Of a DNA stretch of 64,000 nucleotides, positions 16,468 through 23,691 are shown piece by piece. The translations under genes were made by a program, and so were the position numbers. The stretch covers positions 124,001-188,000 of the forward strand of contig NZ_JAPIVS010000004.1 of the NCBI RefSeq assembly GCF_026239695.1, given 5' to 3'. The notes beneath the pieces are model-generated. The model worked only from the letters and a program-made list of their open reading frames with translations, was not told the DNA's origin and ran no database searches. Each line of letters opens with the position of its first letter. The stretch's first letter is position 1. The DNA comes from Pedobacter sp. MC2016-15. Its GTDB lineage: Bacteria; Bacteroidota; Bacteroidia; Sphingobacteriales; Sphingobacteriaceae.

Positions 16468-17571
16468 TTAATCTTTAAGACTTTGGTAAAGGAATACCGT
16501 CTTCGAAGCCACAATCCTGTCGCCCGCTTTTAAGCCAGTGCTGATATAAGCAGTGTCGCCCGACTGGCGTTCGATGGTCACTTCCTGTACGCGTACTTTC
16601 TTTACTTTATCCAGTACCAGCACATAATTTTTGTTTTCATCAAACACAATGGTGTTCACATTTACTGATGGCAGATCGCTGTTTGTTTTCGCTGCAATCT
16701 GTACCGTAGCCATCATCCCCGGCTTTAGTAGTAGTCCCGGATTAGGGATCACCACACGTGCATTCATCACCTTACTATCAGGATCCAAAACATTATAGAT
16801 TTTATCTATCTTACCTGTGAAGACTTTATCAGGATAGGAAAGGATGGAAATTTTAACCGGATCACCCTGCTGTATACTGGAAATATCAGATTCATAAATG
16901 TTGACAATACCCCATACATTGGAAAGGTCAGCCACGGTAAAAAGACTTTGGTTGTTGTCTGGCCTGATGGTCATATTGTTATTGATATTTTTCTCGATCA
17001 CAAAACCTGAGATCGGAGTTTTCAGCGTATAACTGCCATTTGTACTTCCTCCGTTGAGGTTGAGCACGGCACGGCTGCGTCTGTCTTCAGCCTGTTTTAC
17101 CAGGAAATCATTTTTGGCTTCTTCAAGCTCCCTGGCAGAGGATAAACCGCTGTTATACATGTCCTGCGCCAGTTTGACGTTTCTCTTTGCGTTGTTCAGC
17201 TCGGCAGAAGAACTGATCGCATCCTTATCAAAGCTGGCCATTTCCGGACTGCCCAGTGTAGCCAACACCTGACCTTTGGAAACATGGTCGCCCAGTTTGA
17301 CAGGCACAGAGCGAACATTGCCACTCACCATAGGAAATATCCTCGCTGTAGTTTCTTCATTGGGAGCTATTTTGGCAGAAAAGCTCAGGTCGGTTTCGCT
17401 GTTTGGATCTTTCACCGTATCGATCAGCAGTCTGTTCAGCAGCGAGTCTGTCAGCACAAATTTATCTTCTTTGGGTTGTTCCTTCGGGTGCTCAGCACAT
17501 CCCTGTAAAATCAGAGCGGTAGTCAGGATGCTGAGCGTAAGCATACTGAGTTTTTTTAGTTGGGTTTGCAT
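16468..17571 (-). CDS. RND efflux periplasmic adaptor (CusB/CzcB type), lipoprotein
   Basis: The chosen start is MQTQLKKLSMLT at 17571, which gives 367 residues and a signal peptide with the lipobox LQGC. A longer frame to 17628 would overlap the upstream TolC gene by 50 nt and bury the signal peptide. The protein has the biotinyl-lipoyl half motifs (VPVKLGDHVSKGQVLATL and TPISGFVIEKNINNNM), a coiled-coil hairpin between them and a beta-barrel domain. It links the RND permease to the outer membrane channel. It follows the TolC gene by 7 nt. Confidence 0.93.
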   Translation of the reverse strand: MQTQLKKLSMLTLSILTTALILQGCAEHPKEQPKEDKFVLTDSLLNRLLIDTVKDPNSETDLSFSAKIAPNEETTARIFPMVSGNVRSVPVKLGDHVSKGQVLATLGSPEMASFDKDAISSSAELNNAKRNVKLAQDMYNSGLSSARELEEAKNDFLVKQAEDRRSRAVLNLNGGSTNGSYTLKTPISGFVIEKNINNNMTIRPDNNQSLFTVADLSNVWGIVNIYESDISSIQQGDPVKISILSYPDKVFTGKIDKIYNVLDPDSKVMNARVVIPNPGLLLKPGMMATVQIAAKTNSDLPSVNVNTIVFDENKNYVLVLDKVKKVRVQEVTIERQSGDTAYISTGLKAGDRIVASKTVFLYQSLKD

Positions 17572-17578
17572 TGTAGGG

Positions 17579-18868
17579 TTATTTAAAGATTGTAGAACCG
17601 GTGACATAATTGATTTCTTCTTTGGCATTCATACGCTGATATTTGATATCGTTCATCTGCAGCACATTCTGCCTGTAGGAATCGTAGAAGTCAGTAAACT
17701 CGATCAGGCTGAGGTTTCTGTTTCTAAAGTTTTTGATCACTTCGGTGATGAGTTTATCAAAGTCGGTATTAAAGTTTTTGTCAAAGCCCTGGTAGAGGTT
17801 TTCCGTGTGCAAGGCCGTTTTATAGCTGTTGGACACTTCGTTTTCTAAAGTTGCTTCCTGTTGGTTCAATGCATTCTTGCCGGCATCGATCGCAATCTTC
17901 GCCTTTTTGATTTCACCCTGGTTTCTGTTGAATAGTGGTAAGGGAATACTTAAACCCAGTCCGGTATAGTTGTTTGGGTGACTTCCCTGCAGATCGTACA
18001 CCAATGAAACTTCCACATCAGGCACTGCCATTGCTTTTTGTACCATCAGGCTTTTTTCGGCATAAGTGATACCGCTCTGGGTAAGCTTAAGATCGGCCCG
18101 GTTGTTACGTGCAGAGTCCAGTAAACCGGTATATACAGTTTTGTCCAGCTGATAATTTTGCTCTTCTGCGGGGTCCATCACAAGGTTGATATTACTGTCT
18201 GCCTTAAGATTCGTCATCAGTTTGAGCTCCGTCTCCATGTCCTCTATATCATTCTCCAGATTGGTATATTCCGTTTGCAGGGTATATACCAGCGACTTGA
18301 TCCTGATGACATCTTTAACCGCCAGATTACCCGCTTTCAGCTGTGCTTCTGAAGCCGACAATAATTGCTGCAGCGAGCTGATCTGCTCCTGGTAGAGCCT
18401 GGCACTTTGCTGTGCATAATAGATTTTGTAAAAGTTAGACCTTAAGTTATATCTCAGGGTACGCATGAGGTCGAAATACTGATACTCGGCCATTTTAACA
18501 CCTGCAGCAGCCAGTTGTATATTTTTGTTGCGTTTACCGGCAAGTTTTACAAGCTGGGAGATGGATGCACTATACTGCCCGTTTGGTAGAGATGTTTGGA
18601 AGAACCTTTTATTTTCAGAATTGTACAGCTGCGTTTCTCCGCTTAGTGTCGGGTTATCAAATAATTTTGCAGTGATAATATCGGCCTTTGCCTGATCTGT
18701 CTGATAATTCTGGGCAATCAGTTGATAGTTGTTCTGTACAAAGAGTTTTTCGGCCTGTGGCAGGGTAAGCTGTAGCGTATCGGCCGACTGCGCTACAGAT
18801 TTTTCTGCAAAACCTAGCAGGGCGATGCAGAGGATAAACTGATAAAGTTTCAGTGAGGGAGTGATCAT
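17579..18868 (-). CDS. TolC-family outer membrane efflux protein (CusC/CzcC type)
   Basis: The product has 429 residues with a signal peptide (FAEKSVAQS near residue 20-28) and two OEP repeats rich in long helices (LTLPQAEKLFVQNNYQL; PLFNRNQGEIKKAKIAIDAG). It forms the outer membrane channel of the tripartite pump. It is the first gene of the pump operon, separated by 78 nt from the sensor kinase gene. That gap holds four 11-bp-phased ATTAAA repeats. Confidence 0.92.
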   Translation of the reverse strand: MITPSLKLYQFILCIALLGFAEKSVAQSADTLQLTLPQAEKLFVQNNYQLIAQNYQTDQAKADIITAKLFDNPTLSGETQLYNSENKRFFQTSLPNGQYSASISQLVKLAGKRNKNIQLAAAGVKMAEYQYFDLMRTLRYNLRSNFYKIYYAQQSARLYQEQISSLQQLLSASEAQLKAGNLAVKDVIRIKSLVYTLQTEYTNLENDIEDMETELKLMTNLKADSNINLVMDPAEEQNYQLDKTVYTGLLDSARNNRADLKLTQSGITYAEKSLMVQKAMAVPDVEVSLVYDLQGSHPNNYTGLGLSIPLPLFNRNQGEIKKAKIAIDAGKNALNQQEATLENEVSNSYKTALHTENLYQGFDKNFNTDFDKLITEVIKNFRNRNLSLIEFTDFYDSYRQNVLQMNDIKYQRMNAKEEINYVTGSTIFK

Positions 18869-18903
18869 TGACTTGTTGTTTTAAACAAATCTAATCCGGG
18901 GGA

Positions 18904-18942
18904 ATTAAAGGGGTATTAAAGGCTTATTAAAAACCAATTAAA
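18904..18942. promoter_or_regulatory. Four ATTAAA repeats in 11-bp phase upstream of the efflux operon
   Basis: ATTAAA starts at 18904, 18915, 18926 and 18937, exactly 11 bp apart (TTTAAT on the coding strand of the operon). Direct repeats with 11-bp phase are the binding pattern of OmpR/PhoB-type regulators. The array begins 36 bp upstream of the TolC start. The same array stands before tatA at 21243-21281. Confidence 0.75.
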
Positions 18943-18946
18943 ATGC

Positions 18947-20302
18947 TTAAAAGGCTATTTTAAAGGTTGTTCCGCTGTTTTTTGTTGACGAAACGCTGAT
19001 TTTTCCACCGAACAAAGTGATGATTTTATGAGCCATATATAAGCCCATTCCATTGCCTGCATGTTCGGCTTTGCCGGATGAACTGTAGAAGGGTTTGAAG
19101 ATTTCCTCCAGTTTATCTTCACTGATACCGACACCCCGGTCGCTGATCGTCAGGATTATGCCACTGGTAGTCATTTCCATTACACAGCTCACCTGCTGGT
19201 TATCAGAAAATTTGAAAGCATTGCTGATGATATTGTCGAGCGCAATCTGCAGTAGCGTGGGGTTCGCCCTGATGATCAGCGAGGACTCATCGTCCAGCGG
19301 CATGTTGATCATCTCTACCTGTAGTTGGTTAGCCCCTTTTTTGTAGTTCCATTCTGTCTGCAGTTTCCAGATCAGCTCATCCAGCCGGATATCTTCAGCT
19401 GTTGAGTAACTATATTCCAGGTCGGCCTGCGCCAGGTTCAGTAAGGCTGAAATGATATTCTCCAGTTTCTCGGCATCTTCCAGCACCGACTGCAGTGCTG
19501 CTTCATATTCCTGCTGTTCGCGTTCTTTGGAGAGGGCAATCTCAGTGCCGATAATCATCCTGGTAACGGGTGTGCGCAGCTCATGGGAGGCATTGGCAAC
19601 GAATGTTTTCTGGAGGATAAAAGACTGCTCCAGGTGTTCCATGAGATTATTGAAATTCTGCGAAAGGAGGCTGATCTCATCTTTGTTTTTCCCCTCTTCC
19701 ACACGGAAATGAAGGTTGTTGGATTTGATCAGTTTCACCTGTTCGATAAAGGTATTGAGAGGAGCCAGGATCCTTTCGGCGATCCAGCGTGCACAGGCCA
19801 GCAGGCCGATAAAGATGATGATGAATACAATCACCATGACCCTGAGCAGTTGCCTGACTCTTACTTCTGTGCCCCGGTCGGTTGCCGAAGCAATGATCAC
19901 GAAATCACCCTGGTTATCTTTATAAAAGATCCCTACTACCTGACTGTTGCCATCTTTGAAACGAACTTTTCCCTGCTGCCTGACGAGATTGATGGTTTCG
20001 TTGGTCCAGAATTGCTGGTCGTCCCCAATAAAAGCGGGACGGTTGCGCTCGTTGTAAATGCGGATCACCTCGCCGTTCAGCTTTTCCAGATATTGTTCAC
20101 GCACTTCGTTGAGGGCATCACTGGAGATCTCATCGGCTTTGAGGTACAGCTTGGCAGTAACCATTGTGCGGTCTGTCAGCCGGTCGAAGAACTCGGTTTC
20201 CATGACCTTGCCAAAAGAATAATATACCGCAGCGAGTACACACAGCAGCGTCAGCGTACTGATCAGCGTGAAATACAGGGCCAGGCGGTCTTTGATCTTC
20301 AT
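18947..20302 (-). CDS. HAMP-containing sensor histidine kinase of the efflux system
   Basis: The product has 451 residues. Two membrane helices (about 9-30 and 148-170) bracket a periplasmic sensor domain. A HAMP linker, HisKA with ASHELRTPVTR (H near residue 240) and HATPase_c with DNIISNAFKFS, DRGVGI and GNGMGLYMA follow. It is the CusS-like partner of the response regulator directly upstream (8-nt gap) and is likely to sense periplasmic metal, by context. Confidence 0.93.
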   Translation of the reverse strand: MKIKDRLALYFTLISTLTLLCVLAAVYYSFGKVMETEFFDRLTDRTMVTAKLYLKADEISSDALNEVREQYLEKLNGEVIRIYNERNRPAFIGDDQQFWTNETINLVRQQGKVRFKDGNSQVVGIFYKDNQGDFVIIASATDRGTEVRVRQLLRVMVIVFIIIFIGLLACARWIAERILAPLNTFIEQVKLIKSNNLHFRVEEGKNKDEISLLSQNFNNLMEHLEQSFILQKTFVANASHELRTPVTRMIIGTEIALSKEREQQEYEAALQSVLEDAEKLENIISALLNLAQADLEYSYSTAEDIRLDELIWKLQTEWNYKKGANQLQVEMINMPLDDESSLIIRANPTLLQIALDNIISNAFKFSDNQQVSCVMEMTTSGIILTISDRGVGISEDKLEEIFKPFYSSSGKAEHAGNGMGLYMAHKIITLFGGKISVSSTKNSGTTFKIAF

Positions 20303-20310
20303 GTTTTTTT

Positions 20311-20988
20311 TTATTTCATGATGTAACCCATGCCGATCTTGGTGTGGATCAGTTTGGTGTCAAAACCTTTTTCGATCTTATTCCTGAGGAAGTTCACGTA
20401 TACATCGATCACGTTGGTACCGGTATCAAAACTGATATCCCAGGCATTTTCGGCAATATACTGACGTGAAAGCAGGCGGTTTGGGTTTTTGAGGAAAAGC
20501 TCTAAAAGCGTAAACTCCTTTGCGGTAAGCTGTATGTCTCTGCCGCTGCGCTGTACGGTTTTGCTGTAGGTATCCAGCACAATGTCTGCGTAACTGAGCA
20601 GGTTTTTCTGCTGTGTAAAGGCCGGGGCATGACGCCTCAGCAGGGCTTCGATGCGTGCCAGCAGCTCTTTGAAGTGAAAAGGTTTCACCAGGTAATCATC
20701 GGCTCCCGAGTTTAGTCCGAGTACTTTATCGTCTACGGATCCCAGTGCTGTCAGCATCAGTATGGGTACTTCCTTGTTATGTTCCCGCAGCTGACGGCAT
20801 ACTTCAATACCATTCATTCCCGGCATCATGACATCCAGAATAATCAGGTCGAAGGCTTCTTCCTGAAAGGCATCCAGAGCCAGGGCGCCATCAGCAATAG
20901 TGGTTACGCTGTAATTGTGCTCCTGCAGCCCGGTTTTTATGAGGCTGGCTATTTTGGCGTCATCTTCTGCTAATCCGATCTTAAACAT
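20311..20988 (-). CDS. OmpR-family response regulator of the efflux system
   Basis: The start MFKIGLAEDD at 20988 gives 225 residues and the normal receiver N-terminus. A longer frame (to 21042) would add 18 non-homologous residues, though its ATGA overlap with tatA is noted. The receiver has EDD, the phospho-accepting D in LIILDVMMPG and the lysine in LVKPF; the C-terminal winged helix (about 130-225) ends IHTKIGMGYIMK. It probably binds the 11-bp-phased ATTAAA arrays at 18904-18942 and 21243-21281, and so would control both the pump and its own operon. Confidence 0.92.
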   Translation of the reverse strand: MFKIGLAEDDAKIASLIKTGLQEHNYSVTTIADGALALDAFQEEAFDLIILDVMMPGMNGIEVCRQLREHNKEVPILMLTALGSVDDKVLGLNSGADDYLVKPFHFKELLARIEALLRRHAPAFTQQKNLLSYADIVLDTYSKTVQRSGRDIQLTAKEFTLLELFLKNPNRLLSRQYIAENAWDISFDTGTNVIDVYVNFLRNKIEKGFDTKLIHTKIGMGYIMK

Positions 20989-21038
20989 TGGCCGAGTGGT
21001 GTTAGTTGAACCGTAAAGGTAACTATCTATTTCCAAAC

Positions 21039-21200
21039 TCATTCACGTCCGTTTTGACCGTCTTTAAATTCTTTGATTCCCTGTCCCAGTCCTTTCATCA
21101 GCTCAGGTATTTTTTTTCCACCGAAAAGGAGCAGGACCACGACTACGATGACAAGGATTTCCGGCGTGCCCAGGGCAGCAAGTAATGTTGTATTATACAT
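21039..21200 (-). CDS. tatA: Twin-arginine translocase subunit TatA/TatE
   Basis: The start [15 protein letters not shown] (21200) gives 53 residues. One membrane helix ([15 protein letters not shown]) is followed by the signature [20 protein letters not shown], an amphipathic helix. It builds the Tat pore in the inner membrane. An upstream in-frame start at 21227 is possible but adds atypical residues. The gene precedes the metal-responsive two-component system on the same strand. The phased ATTAAA array lies 43 bp upstream of the chosen start. Confidence 0.88.
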   Translation of the reverse strand: MYNTTLLAALGTPEILVIVVVVLLLFGGKKIPELMKGLGQGIKEFKDGQNGRE

Positions 21201-21242
21201 ATTTTCTGAAATTTTAGCTATCATCAAAATTAAAATGAGCCA

Positions 21243-21281
21243 GTTAAAGCCGGATTAAAGGGATATTAAAAAGTCATTAAA
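21243..21281. promoter_or_regulatory. Four (A/G)TTAAA repeats in 11-bp phase upstream of tatA
   Basis: GTTAAA at 21243 and ATTAAA at 21254, 21265 and 21276 follow each other at exactly 11 bp. The array has the same unit, phase, copy number and distance to the start codon as the one before the efflux operon, which argues for one OmpR-type regulator binding both. Confidence 0.75.
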
Positions 21282-21303
21282 GATCAATAACATAACCTTA
21301 ATC

Positions 21304-21332
21304 TTTGTTTCATTTTTAAAATTGTACCTTTG
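21304..21332 (+). promoter_or_regulatory. Bacteroidota-type promoter of the DnaJ-KTSC gene
   Basis: TTTG at 21304-21307 is followed after 17 bp by TACCTTTG at 21325-21332, an exact -7 consensus match, 80 bp upstream of the start codon. Confidence 0.7.
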
Positions 21333-21412
21333 CAAAAATGTTTCCCTGATCCTTCGGTTGATGCTGCCATTCAGCCTGTTAATCACAAACAGTTATTGCC
21401 CTTAAATACATT

Positions 21413-21865
21413 ATGAAGAAGATTGTTGATTACAGAAAATTATTGGGTGTTCAGAAAGATGCCGAACTTAAAGAGTTAAAGTCTGTTTACAGAAATTTAA
21501 TGAAGGAATATCATCCGGATAAATTTCAGGAAAGCGATGAAGCTAAATTAGCCGCAGAAGTAAAAAGTAAAGAGATCATTGAGGCTTACCACTTCCTGGT
21601 AAGTATTGCCCCTGAAACGCTTGCGCTTTCAATTGAAGAATATACAGCAACTACAGCTACTTGTGGTATTGCTGATTACAAATGGGCAGGGCTTGTCCTG
21701 ACGGTGTATTTCCTGGACGGAAGTGCCTATGAGTATTTTGAAGTTCCAAGAGCGATTTATGTGAAACTGGTGAATGCTGATTCTCCGGGCAGATTTGCAC
21801 GCCGCCATATTTTCAATTCATTCCCTTACAGGAATATCGCGAAACTGGAAGAAGCACAAAACTAA
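21413..21865 (+). CDS. DnaJ-domain protein with C-terminal KTSC domain
   Basis: The product has 150 residues. Residues about 5-65 form a J domain (DYRKLLGVQKDAELKELKSVYR; HPD motif in YHPDKF). Residues about 80-145 form a KTSC domain (GLVLTVYFLDGSAYEYFEVP, with FNSFPYR). J domains stimulate Hsp70 ATPase; KTSC domains are of unknown function, often with nucleic-acid-related partners. The gene stands alone with its own promoter and terminator. Confidence 0.9.
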   Translation: MKKIVDYRKLLGVQKDAELKELKSVYRNLMKEYHPDKFQESDEAKLAAEVKSKEIIEAYHFLVSIAPETLALSIEEYTATTATCGIADYKWAGLVLTVYFLDGSAYEYFEVPRAIYVKLVNADSPGRFARRHIFNSFPYRNIAKLEEAQN

Positions 21866-21907
21866 ATTTCCGGCATTCCGGAATCTATCCGGAAATAGAA
21901 AATATCG

Positions 21908-21943
21908 AACACCTGCAGCTAAATGTTGCTGGTGTTTTTTTTG
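21908..21943 (+). terminator. Terminator after the DnaJ-KTSC gene
   Basis: AACACC and AGC (21908-21919) pair with GCT and GGTGTT (21928-21936), with a small bulge, followed by a long T run. Confidence 0.75.
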
Positions 21944-21965
21944 TTTTTGTGGCTCCCCAAAAAAG

Positions 21966-22097
21966 CCCTTGTAGTACCTTGTAGAGGCGTTTCTTAGGCG
22001 TTTCTTAGGCATTGCTAAGGCCTTGGTTAGGGGTTGGATAGCCCCTTGGACTACCGAAGGCCTAAAAAAGGCCTTTTGAAGGTCTTCTAAGGCTGTT
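21966..22097. repeat. Degenerate tandem array with 11-nt period
   Basis: The sequence can be cut into twelve consecutive 11-nt units. Two adjacent units are identical (CGTTTCTTAGG at 21988-21998 and 21999-22009); neighbours such as CATTGCTAAGG and CCTTGGTTAGG keep the TT and AGG positions. After about 22040 the units run more like the reverse complement (AAGGCCT, AAGGTCT), so the array has an inverted organisation. It encodes no plausible protein and has no known name to me. It begins 100 bp after the DnaJ-KTSC stop and lies 90 bp before the palindrome at 22189-22354. Confidence 0.6.
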
Positions 22098-22188
22098 TAT
22101 AAGATACTATCTGTCCTCTACTGGAATACCTTTATGTAAACTTTACTTAGGAATAGACAGACTCTGAAGTGCTGTATTTTTGTATACT

Positions 22189-22354
22189 TTGTTCGTATCT
22201 CGTTCGTATTTCGTTTTGTGTTACTATAATACTGGGATATAGTTCCTTAATGGTTGGTGTATAGTTGGTATATCCGTTTGATATACCAACTATACACCAA
22301 CCATATCCGAAGAATATCGCGACACAAAACGAAATACGACCAATACAAGAACAA
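22189..22354. repeat. 166-nt imperfect palindrome with a perfect 24-bp core stem
   Basis: From the centre outward: a 7-nt loop (22274-22280), a perfect 24-bp stem (22250-22273 with 22281-22304), an asymmetric internal loop (28 and 17 nt), a perfect 17-bp stem (22205-22221 with 22322-22338), ten half-matching positions, and a 6-bp stem (TTGTTC at 22189 with GAACAA at 22349). It encodes no convincing protein. It could be a MITE-like insertion, a REP/BIME-type element or a structured RNA. The rest of 21866-22523 shows no gene. Confidence 0.8.
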
Positions 22355-22523
22355 TACCTAAACAACATATGATCCCAAAGCCTTCCTCTTCCTCAGGATT
22401 GGACAGCACAAACCATATACTTCAATTGATGCCCCAACGCTGCAAGTCTCTTTTTATTTTTCAATTCTTGGGAGAATGTCATTTTTATTTAAACATATAT
22501 GTTTGGACTGATGTTATAAGATC

Positions 22524-22961
22524 ATGAACAGAATCTTTACTACGAACTATAATCACCGCGGTTTAGACCTAGCGTTGTTGTTGTTGCGGATCGGTATTGC
22601 CGGTTTGATGCTCACCCACGGACTTCCTAAATTGAATACACTGCTGGACGGAGGGGAAATCCAGTTTGCTGATCCCTTTGGTTTCGGCCCAGCCGCTTCC
22701 CTGGTACTTGCTGTATTTGCCGAAGTATTTTGCTCATTGCTGCTTGCTTTTGGTCTGGCTACAAGGCTGGCCGTCATACCATTGATGATCACCATGCTGG
22801 TAGCCCTGCTCACTGTACATGCCGGTGATCCGATCAGTAAACAGGAACCTGCGCTGCATTACCTGCTCGTTTATGTGGTACTGCTCATCTCCGGTGCCGG
22901 TGGAATCAGCTTCGATAAACTGATCAGCAGAAGTACTGCAAGATCAAGAAGAGGATATTAA
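22524..22961 (+). CDS. DoxX-family membrane protein
   Basis: The product has 145 residues with four hydrophobic helices (LALLLLRIGIAGLMLTHGLP; SLVLAVFAEVFCSLLLAFGL; VIPLMITMLVALLTV; LLVYVVLLISGAGGISFDKL), the DoxX/SURF4-like pattern. Members are linked to redox stress at the membrane, but the function of this paralogue is not known. It stands downstream of the gene-free repeat region. Confidence 0.88.
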   Translation: MNRIFTTNYNHRGLDLALLLLRIGIAGLMLTHGLPKLNTLLDGGEIQFADPFGFGPAASLVLAVFAEVFCSLLLAFGLATRLAVIPLMITMLVALLTVHAGDPISKQEPALHYLLVYVVLLISGAGGISFDKLISRSTARSRRGY

Positions 22962-23015
22962 GGCAATAATTCTATATTTGACCGTTATAGTGTCATAGAA
23001 TAATATCCTCAGATC

Positions 23016-23603
23016 ATGAAAAAATTACTGGTTATATGTTTAGCAGCGGTAACGCTGTTTGGTTGCGGAGTGAACAAACAGGCGCAGCAGATCAAAGCCC
23101 TGGAAAAATGCAGGTACAGGGTGATATCAGCCAGTGGTATTTCTGTTGCCGGAACCGATGTGAAGCGTCTGATGAACAATCAGGATATTAACCTGGGGAG
23201 TTTACCTGCCCTGGCTTTTGGACTGCTGAGAAAGGATGTGCCATTGCGTGCAACACTCAATATGGAAATTGAGAATCCTGCAGGCAACCTGGCAGCGATC
23301 AATCAGTTTGAATATAAAGTTTTAATCAATAACCAGGAGCTTGCCGAAGGTTTTGTAGACCGCCAGGTGAGCATCGCTGCAGGACAGTCTGTAGTAGTGC
23401 CGGTTGCTGTAAACGTGAATGTTTACCAGTTTATTTCCAATAATAAGGTGATGTCTGAGATCTCTGACTTCCTGCGTGGAGGAGATCGCAAAGGATTGGT
23501 AACGTTACAGATCAAACCAAGTATCATGGTTGCCGGTGCACTGATCAAATATCCCGGATATATCACTATCGATAAGGAATTCAGCAGCAAAATCCTCTTG
23601 TAG
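23016..23603 (+). CDS. LEA type 2 (WHy domain)-like lipoprotein
   Basis: The product has 195 residues with a lipoprotein signal peptide (lipobox LFGC at about residues 14-17). The body resembles the immunoglobulin-like LEA14/WHy fold: IENPAGNLAAINQFEYKVLI followed by VSIAAGQSVVVPVAVNV. Such proteins are thought to protect other proteins under stress. It probably faces the periplasm. It lies 54 nt after doxX on the same strand. Confidence 0.72.
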   Translation: MKKLLVICLAAVTLFGCGVNKQAQQIKALEKCRYRVISASGISVAGTDVKRLMNNQDINLGSLPALAFGLLRKDVPLRATLNMEIENPAGNLAAINQFEYKVLINNQELAEGFVDRQVSIAAGQSVVVPVAVNVNVYQFISNNKVMSEISDFLRGGDRKGLVTLQIKPSIMVAGALIKYPGYITIDKEFSSKILL

Positions 23604-23691
23604 GCTTTTCTATAGTATTGTTACGTTAGTTCAGGGCAGGATGTCTGTTGCTTGAGTAATTTTAATTATTTTCGGCAATTAAACTTGCTGT

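Noticed and set aside
16468..17628. Longer start for the RND adaptor (17628)
   Set aside because: It would overlap the TolC-type gene by 50 nt and place the lipoprotein signal peptide 19 residues inside the protein.
21966..22097. CRISPR array
   Set aside because: Units are 11 nt without unique spacers, and no cas gene is near.
22147..22368. 73-codon minus-strand frame across the long palindrome
   Set aside because: Its sequence is explained by the inverted repeat; it has no family likeness, no promoter and a skewed composition.
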